Below are positions 17,287 to 27,097 of a stretch of 64,000 nt of DNA, one piece after another. Each line of letters begins with the position of its first letter. Within the stretch, counting starts at the first letter, position 1. The DNA comes from Streptomyces sp. AV19 (lineage in GTDB: Bacteria; Actinomycetota; Actinomycetes; Streptomycetales; Streptomycetaceae), in the NCBI RefSeq assembly GCF_015999245.1, contig NZ_JAEAMR010000003.1:728633-792632 (forward strand). Reading direction: 5' to 3'. The translations under genes and the position numbers were made by a program. The notes under the pieces were generated by a model that saw nothing but the letters and a program-made list of their open reading frames with translations, searched no databases and had not been told where the DNA came from.

Positions 17287-18174
17287 TCAGGCGGCCGGCT
17301 GCGCGGCGGCGGTGATCCGCCGGTACGCCAGCTCGGCCAGCTCCTGCTGGCCCTTGCGGTTGGGGTGGAACCAGTCCCAGCGGCTGAGGTGCTCGCCGGT
17401 GAAGGCGTAGGCGTGCACCGAGCCACCGTCGTAGCGGCACAGCCGGTCGCGTCGGCAGACGTCCTCCAGCGCGGCGTTGTACTCCTTCACCCGCCGGCTC
17501 ACCCGGTCCCGCCGCTCCTGCGAGGCGGCGTCCAGCAGGTCCGCGTCCTTCAGCATCGACGGGCAGATCCCCAGCTTCCACACCTGCTTGCCCAGGGCGC
17601 TCCTGCTCCCCTCGGACCACAGGCGTTTGAGGTCCGGCACGCTCGCCACGTACACCTGCGTCCGGGGCAGCGCCCGGCGCAGCTCCGCCAGGGACTTCTC
17701 GAAGTCGGCGCGGTAGCCGGCCACGGGCGTCATCAGTCCGGCATCGGTGCGGCAGGCGTCGTTCGCCCCCATCAGCACCGTCACCAGCTGCGGGCGCTGC
17801 CCGACCGCCGAGCGCATCTGGCCGGGCAGGTCGGCCATCCGGGCGCCGGTCCTCGCGTAGTTCCGGCTCTGCGTGGCCGGGGACGGCAGGAGGCGGGCGG
17901 CCAGGCTGTCCACCTGGGTACCGGTCGCCCAGGACACCTCGGGGCAGTCCTCCAGGAGGGAACAGGCGTCGAAGCCGCGGGTGATGGAGTCGCCCAGCGA
18001 GGCCATCGAGGTGGGGCGGGTGTTCCAGACGGGGCCCGCGGGTTTCTTCGCCTCGGGGGCGACGGCTGCCCCCTGGGGCGTGCCCTCGCAGCCGGTGGCG
18101 AGGAGGGCGGCGGCGAGGGCCACCGCCGCCGCCAGGGCGGTCCGTGTCGGGCGGCGGCCCGTGCTGCTGCGCAT
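17287..18174 (-). CDS. SGNH/GDSL-family hydrolase lipoprotein
   Basis: A 295-residue lipid-anchored esterase-like protein. Seen: a signal peptide with lipobox LLATGC (lipidated C29), block I GDSIT with nucleophile S63, block III GANDACR, and block V WDWFHPN with the catalytic Asp-x-x-His. The lipobox places it on the outer face of the membrane. Conserved cysteines in the mature part may form disulfides. Such enzymes deacylate lipids, esters or polysaccharides; the substrate is unknown. GGAGGGGGA lies 7 bases before the ATG. Confidence 0.92.
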   Translation of the reverse strand: MRSSTGRRPTRTALAAAVALAAALLATGCEGTPQGAAVAPEAKKPAGPVWNTRPTSMASLGDSITRGFDACSLLEDCPEVSWATGTQVDSLAARLLPSPATQSRNYARTGARMADLPGQMRSAVGQRPQLVTVLMGANDACRTDAGLMTPVAGYRADFEKSLAELRRALPRTQVYVASVPDLKRLWSEGSRSALGKQVWKLGICPSMLKDADLLDAASQERRDRVSRRVKEYNAALEDVCRRDRLCRYDGGSVHAYAFTGEHLSRWDWFHPNRKGQQELAELAYRRITAAAQPAA

Positions 18175-18346
18175 CGTCCATCCCCCTCCGGCCGGGTGAT
18201 ATCGGTCCTGGACCGACGGTACGTCACCGCGGTGACCTCAGCGCACGATAGCTTTTTCCCGGAGTGACCGAGCTGTTCCCGGTCATGTCCGCTCCTCGGC
18301 CCCGCCGGATCACCCGACGTCACATCCTGTCCCTTTTCAGGAGAAT

Positions 18347-18409
18347 TGCCCCCAATGGTGTTTACTGTTGGTTACCTCGCGAGCTGGTGCGGGAGTGGCC
18401 ATTGGGGCA
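18347..18409. promoter_or_regulatory. Long-range dyad in the leader of the DUF3145 gene
   Basis: In the 311-base gap before 18486, TGCCCCCAATGG at 18347-18358 is mirrored by CCATTGGGGCA at 18399-18409, with 40 bases between. It could fold as a leader stem or bind a dimeric regulator. The rest of the gap holds no credible gene. Confidence 0.35.
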
Positions 18410-18485
18410 GGACCGTTACGTGTGCGTTCGCGAGGCCGCTGGGGCCGCTCGGGAAGGCGACCCTCGAACCGCACTGGAGGTCCCG

Positions 18486-18980
18486 GTGACGACACGTGGC
18501 GTTCTCTACGTGCACTCCGCGCCGCGCGCGCTGTGCCCGCACGTCGAATGGGCCGTCGCGGACGTACTCGGCGGGCGCGTCACGCTCGACTGGATCAGGC
18601 AGCCGGTGGCACCGGGCACCTGGCGGTCGGAGTTCTCCTGGCAGGGCCGGCCCGGCACCGCCTCCCGTCTCGCGTCGGCGCTGCGCGGCTGGCATCTGCT
18701 GCGCTTCGAGGTGACGGCGGAGCCGTGCGCCGGGGCGGAGGGGGAGCGCTACAGCTCCACGCCGGATCTGGGGATCTTCCACGCGGTGACCGGGATCCAC
18801 GGGGACATTTTGATCCCCGAGGACCGGCTGCGGGCGGCGCTGGGGCGAGCGCAGCGGGGGGAGGCGGAGCTGGCGGGGGAGGTCGCGCGGTTGCTGGGGA
18901 AGCCGTGGGATGACGAGTTGGAGCCGTTTCGGCATGCGGGGGAGGGGGCGCCGGTGCGGTGGCTGCACCAGGTGGTGTGA
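18486..18980 (+). CDS. DUF3145 protein
   Basis: A 164-residue cytosolic protein beginning VTTRGVLYVHSAPRALCPH, with LDWIRQPVAPGTWRSEFSW and a TPDLGIFHAVTGIHGDIL motif, all characteristic of DUF3145, an actinobacterial family of unknown function. The frame extends upstream to 18264, but the GTG at 18486 has GGAGG 5 bases before it and gives the family's normal length. No operon partner is evident; a repeat-rich stretch follows. Confidence 0.88.
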   Translation: MTTRGVLYVHSAPRALCPHVEWAVADVLGGRVTLDWIRQPVAPGTWRSEFSWQGRPGTASRLASALRGWHLLRFEVTAEPCAGAEGERYSSTPDLGIFHAVTGIHGDILIPEDRLRAALGRAQRGEAELAGEVARLLGKPWDDELEPFRHAGEGAPVRWLHQVV

Positions 18981-18981
18981 G

Positions 18982-19631
18982 TTTTCTCCCCGCCCCGCCC
19001 TTTCACCGTTTCCGCGGGGGCTCCGCCCCTGCGCCACCCTGCGCCACCCTGCGGCGCGCGGTGCGCGCCGGGGCGCGGGACTCCGCCCCTGCACCCCGCT
19101 CCGGGGCTCCGCCCCGGACCCCGCAATGCGGCTTCGCCGCATTTGTCCTCAAGCGCCGGACGGGCTGGATCGGGCTCCGCCCCGGATCCCCGCAACGCGG
19201 GGCAGGGTGAAATCGCATCGTGGCTCGGGGCGGAGCTCCGGAGGGGGCGCGAGGCGGACGTCGGTCGGGGCTCGGGGCGGAGTCCCGGAGGGGGCGCGAG
19301 GCGGACGTCGGTCGGGGCTCGGGGCGGAGTCCCGGAGGGGGCGCGAGGCGAGACGCCGGTCGGGGTCCGGGGCGGAGTCCCGGAGGGGGCAGGGGCGCAG
19401 CACCGGTGGGGGACACGGGGGTGCAGCACCGGTGCGAGTGCAGGGGGTGCAGCACTGGTGGGGGTGCGGGGGCGGAGCCCCCGGTGGGGTGCAGGGGCGT
19501 AGCCCCGCCTGTCCGGGTGTGGCGCTGGTTCGGGGTGCAGGGGGCGGAGCCCCCGCTTGCCGCCCGGGGGGGGCGGCTCGGGGGCCGGGGGCCCGTTCCG
19601 GGAAACGGTGAAAGGGCGGGGTGGGGGAGAG
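18982..19631. repeat. GC-rich intergenic mosaic repeat with inverted ends, locus 2
   Basis: About 690 bases without a credible gene. The left edge (18982-19013) carries the 32-base TTTTCTCC...CCGTTTCCG module and the right edge (19598-19631) carries its reverse complement, so the whole block has imperfect inverted ends. Inside are GGGGCTCCGCCCC palindromes, a segment around 19136-19165 containing TTTGTCCTCAAGCGCCGGAC that recurs at 44335 and inverted at 28010, and a 47-bp tandem repeat. Open frames here are low-complexity Arg/Gly/Pro and are rejected. Confidence 0.75.
19222..19390 (+). repeat. 47-bp tandem repeat, about 3.6 copies
   Basis: Units begin at 19222, 19269, 19316 and 19364 (periods 47, 47, 48). 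Each contains GGCTCGGGGCGGAG, a GGAGGGGGCGCGAGGC block and a CGTCGGTCGGGG link. The fourth copy is partial and diverges into shorter GCAGCACCGGTG-type repeats. Confidence 0.85.
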
Positions 19632-19674
19632 CCGTCCTTGCCCTCGAGCGCACTCCAAGCCCTACCGTTCCCCC

Positions 19675-20547
19675 ATGACCACCAACTCCCCCACCGTCGC
19701 CGTCCTCGGCACCGGCATCATGGGCACCCCCATGGCGCGGAATCTCGTCCGGGCCGGGCTGGCCGTCAGCGTCTGGAACCGCAGCCGTGCCAAGGCCGAG
19801 CCGCTCGCCGCCGACGGGGCGCGCGTCGCGGGCGGGCCGGCGGAGGCCGTCCGGGGCGCGGGCGTCGTGCTCACGATGCTCCATGACGCCGAGGCCGTCC
19901 TCGACGTCATGCGGCAGGCCGCGCCGGGGCTGGAGCCCGGCGCGGTCTGGGTCCAGTCGACCACCGCCGGCCTCGACGCGCTCGACGACTTCGCGGCCTT
20001 CGCCGCCGAGCAGCGGATCACCTTCGTCGACGCCCCGGTGCTCGGTACGAAGGCACCGGCGGAGGCGGGCGCGCTGACCGTCCTCGCCGCCGGTCCCGAG
20101 GCCGTGCGGTCCTCGCTCGCGCCCGTCTTCGAAGCGATCGGCTCGCGCACCGTCTGGCTGGACGGGGAGGGCGCCGCGTCGCGGCTCAAACTGGTGCTCA
20201 ACAGCTGGGTGCTGACCGTCACCCACGGCACGGCGGAAGCGCTGGCGCTGGCCAAGGGCCTCGGCGTGGAGGCGGCGGACTTCCTCGACGCGGTCGCCGG
20301 CGGCCCGCTGGACATGGGCTACCTGCGCGCCAAGGCCGGCCTCGTGCTCAAGGACGCCCTCACCCCGCCGAGCTTCGCCACCACCACGGCCGAGAAGGAC
20401 GCCCGGCTGATCGTGGCCGCGGGGGAGCGGGCCGGGGTGCGGATGGACGTCGCGGCCGCGGGCGCCGAACGGTTCCGGCGGGCCGTGGCCCAGGGGCACG
20501 GGGAGGAGGACATGGCGGCCTCGTACTTCGCCAGCTTCACCCCGTGA
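19675..20547 (+). CDS. NAD(P)-dependent beta-hydroxyacid dehydrogenase-like protein
   Basis: A 290-residue member of the 6-phosphogluconate/3-hydroxyisobutyrate dehydrogenase family. Seen: the N-terminal dinucleotide fold VAVLGTGIMGTPMARNLVRAG, the substrate motif FVDAPVLGTKAPAEAGAL and the catalytic-lysine region LKLVLNSWVL. Likely oxidises a 3-hydroxyacid or reduces a semialdehyde; substrate unknown. The ATG at 19675 is preceded by TACCGT at 19663-19668 with a six-base gap and no ribosome-binding site, so it may be leaderless, with its promoter in the repeat-flanking sequence. Confidence 0.88.
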   Translation: MTTNSPTVAVLGTGIMGTPMARNLVRAGLAVSVWNRSRAKAEPLAADGARVAGGPAEAVRGAGVVLTMLHDAEAVLDVMRQAAPGLEPGAVWVQSTTAGLDALDDFAAFAAEQRITFVDAPVLGTKAPAEAGALTVLAAGPEAVRSSLAPVFEAIGSRTVWLDGEGAASRLKLVLNSWVLTVTHGTAEALALAKGLGVEAADFLDAVAGGPLDMGYLRAKAGLVLKDALTPPSFATTTAEKDARLIVAAGERAGVRMDVAAAGAERFRRAVAQGHGEEDMAASYFASFTP

Positions 20548-20560
20548 GACATTCGCTCCC

Positions 20561-22042
20561 ATGATCAATGGGATACGCGCGGCCAAGGGGGCGGCGCTCG
20601 CCGCGGCCGGGGCCGTCCTCGGCTGGGCGCCGCTCTTCCTGGTGCTCAATCTGGCAGGGCCGAACCGTTGCGGCGCAGGTGCCTGCCCCAGTGGCAGCGA
20701 TGCCGCCAACGGGCTGACCCTCGCCTTCTTCTTCCTCGGGCTCTTCGGGACGCTCGGGGCCGTGGCCTGGGCGGCCGGCGAACCCTGGCGCAGGCGGCGG
20801 ATCCTCGGCATCGCCGGCTGCGGGCTGCTGCTGGGGCTCGCGCCCGGCTGGTTCTGGCACGAGTCCCTCCACGGCCCCCGCCTCGACGCCGTCTGGGCCG
20901 CGCCGCCCGACCGCCCGTCGGACGTGCGGGGCGTGGGCAACTGGGGCGTCGGCACCACCCTCGTCCGCGCCCGCCCCGACGGGCTCACCGCGTACAACAC
21001 CCGTGACGGGCAGGAGCGTTGGACGTTCGCGGCCCCGCCGCGGCAGAGCGTGTGCGCCATGAGCTCGCGCACCGCAGGAGGTACGGGCCTCGTCGGCTTC
21101 GCCGCGCACGGGAAGCCGTGCGCGGCCGTCGCGCTGGTGGACCTGTCCACCGGCAGGCAGCGCTGGCGGCAACCGGTCGCCGGGGACGGGCGGTTCACCG
21201 AGCCGACGGACGACAGGATCGCGCTCGCCGACGGAACGGCCGTCGTGGCCGAGGACACGGCCGTCCGCGGCCTCAAGTCGGCGGACGGCGGCCGGAGTTG
21301 GCGGCGCACCCTGGACCGGGGCTGCCAGGCCCTGTCCGTGGACGCCTCCGCCGCGCGCGTCCTCCTCGTCGAGCAGTGCGGGACTAGGGACTCCGTCCGC
21401 ATGCGGCTCGGCTCGCTGGACGCCCGTACCGGCGAACCGCGTTGGAGCGCCCGGCTGCCCGTCGCCTCCCGCTGGGAGCAGCTCTACGTGCTGTCGGCCG
21501 AGCCCGCCGTGATCGCGCTCCGCGAGAGCGACAAGCGCGGCACCGCCGCCGTGCTGTCCTTCGACGACAAGGGCCGGCGCCGGGCCGCCGTACCGCTGTC
21601 GGGCCGGCGGGAGGACGTGATGCTGCGCGCCGGGACGTACGACTTCGCGGCCCGCCCGGCCCTGGCCGCCACGATCGTGGACGACGTCCTGGTGACGGCC
21701 GTGCGGCGGCCGGCGGACCACGACGTGCACCGGCTGGCCGCGTACTCCCTGGCCGACGGCACCACACGGTGGGACCGGAGCTTCAAGGACGCCGTCGCCG
21801 CGCTGACCCGCCGCCCCGACGGGGGCCTCGCCGTGCTCACCCGCTCCGGCTCCGACGGGACCGTGCACCGCCTCGACCCGCGCACCGGCGCCGCGTCCGG
21901 CGAGCCCGAACCCGTGGGCGGGGAGGACGAACTGGTCGAGATCTGGACCTCGGAGCTGTATCACGACGGCCACGGCTACACCGTCGTCAACCGGGACGGG
22001 ACGGACGACAACCCGCCCGCCTTCGGGGCCCGGCCCCGCTGA
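20561..22042 (+). CDS. Membrane-anchored PQQ-like beta-propeller protein
   Basis: A 493-residue protein with three hydrophobic segments in the first 105 residues, followed by a large domain of repeated strands with motifs like AYNTRDGQERWTF, LVDLSTGRQRWRQPV, LDARTGEPRWSARL and YSLADGTTRWDRSF. The recurring D-G-x-x-x-W pattern marks a PQQ-like (YVTN/quinoprotein-type) beta-propeller. No enzyme active site is recognisable, so a binding or scaffold role outside the membrane is inferred. It starts 13 bases after the dehydrogenase stop. Confidence 0.75.
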   Translation: MINGIRAAKGAALAAAGAVLGWAPLFLVLNLAGPNRCGAGACPSGSDAANGLTLAFFFLGLFGTLGAVAWAAGEPWRRRRILGIAGCGLLLGLAPGWFWHESLHGPRLDAVWAAPPDRPSDVRGVGNWGVGTTLVRARPDGLTAYNTRDGQERWTFAAPPRQSVCAMSSRTAGGTGLVGFAAHGKPCAAVALVDLSTGRQRWRQPVAGDGRFTEPTDDRIALADGTAVVAEDTAVRGLKSADGGRSWRRTLDRGCQALSVDASAARVLLVEQCGTRDSVRMRLGSLDARTGEPRWSARLPVASRWEQLYVLSAEPAVIALRESDKRGTAAVLSFDDKGRRRAAVPLSGRREDVMLRAGTYDFAARPALAATIVDDVLVTAVRRPADHDVHRLAAYSLADGTTRWDRSFKDAVAALTRRPDGGLAVLTRSGSDGTVHRLDPRTGAASGEPEPVGGEDELVEIWTSELYHDGHGYTVVNRDGTDDNPPAFGARPR

Positions 22043-22051
22043 ACGCCGAAG

Positions 22052-22081
22052 GCCCGCCCGGTCGGTGACGACCGGGCGGGC
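22052..22081. terminator. Bidirectional terminator before fabF
   Basis: GCCCGCCCGGTCG at 22052-22064 pairs perfectly over 13 bp with CGACCGGGCGGGC at 22069-22081 around a GTGA loop. It lies between the convergent beta-propeller gene and fabF and can end the fatty-acid operon. Confidence 0.85.
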
Positions 22082-22100
22082 CCGTGGGACGAAGCGCGCG

Positions 22101-23363
22101 TCAGACCGTCCGCAGCGCGAGCACCACGTTGTGCCCGCCGAAGCCGAACGAGTTGTTGATCGCCGCGATGGTGCCCTCGGGGAGCTTGCGCGGCTCGTCG
22201 CGCACGATGTCCGCGTCGATCTCCTCGTCGAGCTCGTCGATGTTGATGGTCGGCGGAGCCGTGCGGTGGTACAGCGCGAGGACGGTGGCGACCGTCTCGA
22301 CGCCGCCCGCGCCGCCCAGCAGGTGGCCGGTCATCGACTTGGTGGCGGAGACCGCGACGTGGTCGAGGTCGTCGCCGAGGACCTTGCGCAGCGCCTTGAT
22401 CTCCGCGAGGTCGCCCTGCGGGGTCGAGGTGGCGTGCGCGTTGAGGTGCACGACCTCCGACGGCTTCAGGTCGCTGGACTCCAGCAGGGACTGCAGCGCC
22501 GCCGCGATGCCGCGGCCGGTCGGCTCGGGCTGCGCGATGTGGTGGCTGTCCGCGGACAGGCCCTGGCCCAGCACCTCGCAGTAGACGCGGGCGCCGCGCC
22601 GCGCGGCGTGCTCGGCCGACTCCAGGACGATCACACCGGCGCCCTCGCCGAGGACGAAGCCGTCGCGGCCCTTGTCGTAGGGGCGGGAGGCCTTCTCCGG
22701 CTCGTCGTTGTTCTTGGACATCGCCATCATGCTGGCGAAGGCCGCGACGGGCAGCGGGTGGATGGCCGCCTCGGTGCCGCCGGCGACGACCACGTCGGCA
22801 CGGCCGGTGCGGATCATCTCCACGGCGTAGCCGATGGCCTCGGCGCCGGACGCGCAGGCGCTGACCGGGGTGTGCACGCCCGCCTGGGCGTTGACCTCCA
22901 GGCCGACGTTGGCGGACGGGCTGTTGGGCATCAGCATCGGCACGGTGTGCGGGGAGACGCGGCGGGCGCCCTTCTCCTTGAGCACGTCGTACTGGTCGAG
23001 CAGGGTCTGCACGCCGCCGATGCCGGAGGCGATGACGGCGCCCAGGCGCTCGGGGGCGATGCTGCCGTCCTCGCCGGCCTTCGCGGTGTACCCCGCGTCG
23101 GCCCAGGCCTCGCGGGCCGCGATCAGCGCGAGCTGCGCCGAGCGGTCCAGCTTGCGGCAGAGCGGGCGGGGCAGGACGTCGCCCGGGTCGACCGCGGCCG
23201 GGGCGGCGATGCGGACCGGGAGGTCGGCGAAGCGCTCGTCCTCCAGGGACTTCACGCCGGAGCGTCCGGCGAGCAGCCCTTCCCAGGTTGATGCGCTGTC
23301 GCCACCCAGCGGTGTGGTTGCGCCGATACCGGTGACGACCACGGTGCGATTGGTCGAGTTCAC
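22101..23363 (-). CDS. fabF: Beta-ketoacyl-ACP synthase II
   Basis: KAS II condenses malonyl-ACP with acyl-ACP to extend fatty acids by two carbons. The 420-residue protein has the nucleophile C170 (TPVSACASG), the two catalytic histidines in NAHATSTPQGD and NSFGFGGHN, and the thiolase-fold N-terminus (VVVTGIGATTPLG). It is the last gene of the fabD-fabH-acpP-fabF operon, starting 67 bases after the acpP stop with a GTG. In Streptomyces this enzyme supplies the elongation steps for branched-chain fatty acids. Confidence 0.97.
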   Translation of the reverse strand: MNSTNRTVVVTGIGATTPLGGDSASTWEGLLAGRSGVKSLEDERFADLPVRIAAPAAVDPGDVLPRPLCRKLDRSAQLALIAAREAWADAGYTAKAGEDGSIAPERLGAVIASGIGGVQTLLDQYDVLKEKGARRVSPHTVPMLMPNSPSANVGLEVNAQAGVHTPVSACASGAEAIGYAVEMIRTGRADVVVAGGTEAAIHPLPVAAFASMMAMSKNNDEPEKASRPYDKGRDGFVLGEGAGVIVLESAEHAARRGARVYCEVLGQGLSADSHHIAQPEPTGRGIAAALQSLLESSDLKPSEVVHLNAHATSTPQGDLAEIKALRKVLGDDLDHVAVSATKSMTGHLLGGAGGVETVATVLALYHRTAPPTINIDELDEEIDADIVRDEPRKLPEGTIAAINNSFGFGGHNVVLALRTV

Positions 23364-23430
23364 AGGGATTCTGTCTCCACGTGTAGAGGTGCTGGAACCG
23401 CCACCCGCCGGGGTGGCGACGAACGCAGGA

Positions 23431-23679
23431 TCAGGCCTGGTGCTTGAGGATGTAGCCGGCGGCGTCGCCGACGGTCTTCAGGTTCTTGACGTCCTCGTCC
23501 GGGATCTTGACGTCGAAGCGCTCCTCGGCGGCGACGACGACCTCGACCATGGACAGGGAGTCGACGTCCAGGTCGTCGGTGAAGGACTTGTCCAGCTGGA
23601 CGTCCTCGACGGGGATGCCGGCGATCTCGTTGACGATCTCGGCGAGGCCCTTGAGGATCTCTTCCTGCGTGGCGGCCAT
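23431..23679 (-). CDS. acpP: Acyl carrier protein
   Basis: An acidic 82-residue helical protein that carries growing acyl chains on a phosphopantetheine arm. The attachment serine is S41 in DVDSLSMVE. Length and charge are typical of primary-metabolism ACP, and its place between fabH and fabF separates it from polyketide ACPs. The ATG is preceded by GGAG. A 105-base gap separates it from fabH, long enough for an internal promoter, which would fit the high ACP demand (inference). Confidence 0.97.
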   Translation of the reverse strand: MAATQEEILKGLAEIVNEIAGIPVEDVQLDKSFTDDLDVDSLSMVEVVVAAEERFDVKIPDEDVKNLKTVGDAAGYILKHQA

Positions 23680-23784
23680 TGCGGCGCTCCTTAATTGTGC
23701 GGTGATACGGGTAAAACTGCTGAGGGACTGCTGTCGGCGAGGTTCCGCGCAGTGGCCGGCCGGTGCCGGTCCGTGCGATCTCGC

Positions 23785-24792
<1,008 letters not shown>

Positions 24793-24807
24793 GTGGTCCA
24801 GGGCTCC

Positions 24808-25767
24808 TTAGGCGGCCGACGACGCATCGCCGGACGGGGCCGAGTGCTCGGCGATCAGCTGCCGGGCGGCGTCCAGGTCGGCCGGCGTCTTGAGGGGCAG
24901 CGTCCTGACGCCCGGCAGGGCGCGCTTGGCGATGCCGGTCAGCGTGCCGCCGGGCAGCGCCTCGATGATCGCGGTGACGCCGAGCTCCTTGAAGGTCTCC
25001 ATGCACAGGTCCCAGCGGACCGGGTTGGCCACCTGGCCCACCAGGCGGCGTACGACGTCCGCGCCTCCGGTCACGACCGCGCCGTCGCGGTTGGAGACGT
25101 AGCGGGTGTGCGGGTCGGCCGGGTTCAGCTCGGCCGCGGCGGACTCCAGGACCGAGACGGCCGGGGCCATGTGCTCGGTGTGGAAGGCGCCGGCGACCTT
25201 GAGCGGGACGACGCGGCGCGTGCCCTCGGGCTTGTCCTCGGCGAGCGCGGCCAGCTGCTCCATCGTTCCGGCGGCCACGATCTGGCCGGCGCCGTTGACG
25301 TTCGCCGGGGTCAGGCCGAGCTTCTCCAGGTGCGGCAGGACGACGTCGGCCTCGCCGCCGAGCAGCGCGGACATGCCGGTCTCGGTGACCTTCGCGGCCT
25401 CGGCCATGGCCAGGCCGCGCCGGCGGACCAGGCGCAGGGCCTCCTCCTCGGTCAGCACGCCGGACAGCGCGGCCGCCGCCAGCTCGCCGACGCTGTGCCC
25501 GGCGGTGGTCCCGACCAGGCGCGCGACGTCGCCGCCCGTGGGGAAGAGCTGCCGCGCGGAGAGCAGGGAGGCGGCCACCAGCAGCGGCTGGGCGACGGCG
25601 GTGTCACGGATCTCGTCCGCGTCGGCGTTCGTGCCGTAGTGGACCAGGTCCAGGTCGATGACGGACGACCACTCCCGCAGGCGGTCTTCCACGCCGGGGA
25701 GGTCGAGCCAGGGGGTCAGGAAGCCGGGCGCCTGAGCGCCCTGGCCGGGAGCGACGAGTACGAGCAC
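24808..25767 (-). CDS. fabD: Malonyl-CoA:ACP acyltransferase
   Basis: Transfers malonyl from CoA to ACP, providing extender units for fatty acids. The 319-residue protein has the N-terminal VLVAPGQGAQ motif, the GHSVGELAAAAL nucleophile elbow with the active serine and a downstream catalytic His (VAGAFHTEHM). The frame runs on to 25944, but GTG codons at 25767 and 25773 fit the family start; 25767 lies 8 bases after a GAGAGAG stretch. First gene of the fab operon, downstream of fasR. Confidence 0.96.
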   Translation of the reverse strand: MLVLVAPGQGAQAPGFLTPWLDLPGVEDRLREWSSVIDLDLVHYGTNADADEIRDTAVAQPLLVAASLLSARQLFPTGGDVARLVGTTAGHSVGELAAAALSGVLTEEEALRLVRRRGLAMAEAAKVTETGMSALLGGEADVVLPHLEKLGLTPANVNGAGQIVAAGTMEQLAALAEDKPEGTRRVVPLKVAGAFHTEHMAPAVSVLESAAAELNPADPHTRYVSNRDGAVVTGGADVVRRLVGQVANPVRWDLCMETFKELGVTAIIEALPGGTLTGIAKRALPGVRTLPLKTPADLDAARQLIAEHSAPSGDASSAA

Positions 25768-25835
25768 CCTCACACTCTCTCTCGTGGACGGCTCCGCCCA
25801 CCCGTGGGGACAGGGACGAAGAACCGTCGGGGGAA

Positions 25836-25852
25836 TTGTTTGCGTTCTACAA
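25836..25852. promoter_or_regulatory. Dyad in the fabD promoter region
   Basis: An A/T-rich island with TTGT at 25836-25839 and ACAA at 25849-25852 around nine bases, in the 98-base gap between fasR and fabD. Known: FasR activates fab transcription in Streptomyces coelicolor by binding upstream of fabD. This dyad is a candidate site or promoter core. Confidence 0.35.
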
Positions 25853-25865
25853 AAGCGTACGGCGG

Positions 25866-27041
25866 TCACTCGGCGTCGGCCAGACGCCCCAGGATCAGCG
25901 CGATGCGGAGAGTGAAGGCCGAGCGCACATCGGAGGGCGACCATCCGGTGACGTCCGTCACACGTCGGAGCCGGTACCGCACGGTGTTTGGGTGGACGAA
26001 GAGCATCCGCGCCGCGCCCTCCAGGCTGCTGGCCTGTTCCAGATAGACGCTGAGCGTCTCCAGCAGCGCCGAGCCCGCCTCCTCCAGCGGTCTGTAGATC
26101 TCCTCCACCAGCTGCCGGCGCGCCACCGGATCACCGGCCATCGCGCGCTCCGGCAGCAGGTCGTCGGCCAGAACCGGACGAGGCGCGTCCGGCCAGGCCG
26201 CGCACGCCTTGAGACTGGCCGCCGCGGCCTGCGCGGACCGGGTCGCCGCCAGCAGGTCGGGGACCACCGGGCCGGCCACCACCGGCCCCCTGGCGAACGG
26301 GCCGATCAGCGCCCTGGCGGTCTGCAGCGGGTTGTCGCTGCCGCCCGCGATGACCACCAGGCGGTCGCCGAGCACCCCGGTCAGGACCTGGAGCTTGGCG
26401 TGCCGCGAGGCGCGCCGGATGGCCTCCACGGTCAGCTCGCTGTCGCCGTTGGGAGCGGTGCCCAGCACCACGCAGACGTTCGCGGGCGCGTTCCAGCCGA
26501 GCGCGGCGGCCCGGGACAGCGCGCCCTCGTCCGCCTCGCCCGACAGCACCGCGTTGACCACCAGGGACTCCAGCCGGGCGTCCCAGGCGCCGCGCGCCTC
26601 GGCGGCCTGCGCGTACACCTGTGCGGTGGCGAAAGCGATCTCCCGCGCGTAGACGAGCAGGGCCTCGCGCAGCGCCGACTCGTCGCCGGGCGCGGCCACC
26701 TCGTCGATGGCCGACTCCATCACCTCGATGGTGGTGCGCACCATCTCCACGGTCTGGCGCAGGGTGATCGCCCTGGTCAGCTCGCGGGGAGCGGTGCCGA
26801 AGACGTCGGTGCTGATCGCCTGGGGGGTCTCCGGGTGCCGGAACCACTCGGTGAAGGCCGCGATGCCGGCCTGGGCCACCAGGCCGATCCAGGACCGGTT
26901 CTCCGGCGGCATCGCCCTGTACCACGGAAGCTGCGCGTCCATCCTGGCGATGGCGGCCGCGGCCAGCGTTCCCGATGACTTCTCGAGGTTGCGGAGGGTG
27001 GCGCTGTGCGGGTGCGGGGGGTGAGCAGCGGATTCAGGCAC
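25866..27041 (-). CDS. fasR: PucR-type activator of the fatty-acid operon (FasR-like)
   Basis: A 391-residue transcription factor with a central sensory/GGDEF-like region and a C-terminal PucR helix-turn-helix (SLEGAARMLFVHPNTVRYRLRRV). Known: the gene directly upstream of fabD-fabH-acpP-fabF in Streptomyces encodes FasR, which activates the operon and couples fatty-acid synthesis to antibiotic production. Position, strand and domain layout all match. Start is a GTG at 27041, with no other credible start closer to the first helix. Confidence 0.9.
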   Translation of the reverse strand: MPESAAHPPHPHSATLRNLEKSSGTLAAAAIARMDAQLPWYRAMPPENRSWIGLVAQAGIAAFTEWFRHPETPQAISTDVFGTAPRELTRAITLRQTVEMVRTTIEVMESAIDEVAAPGDESALREALLVYAREIAFATAQVYAQAAEARGAWDARLESLVVNAVLSGEADEGALSRAAALGWNAPANVCVVLGTAPNGDSELTVEAIRRASRHAKLQVLTGVLGDRLVVIAGGSDNPLQTARALIGPFARGPVVAGPVVPDLLAATRSAQAAAASLKACAAWPDAPRPVLADDLLPERAMAGDPVARRQLVEEIYRPLEEAGSALLETLSVYLEQASSLEGAARMLFVHPNTVRYRLRRVTDVTGWSPSDVRSAFTLRIALILGRLADAE

Positions 27042-27097
27042 GGGACAAGCCTGCCCTATTCGGGTGCGGTGCGGGGTGGCCGGGCTACCGTAGCCCG

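Noticed and set aside
19222..19390. Possible CRISPR array
   Set aside because: Units are contiguous 47-bp tandem copies with no unique spacers, and no cas gene is near.
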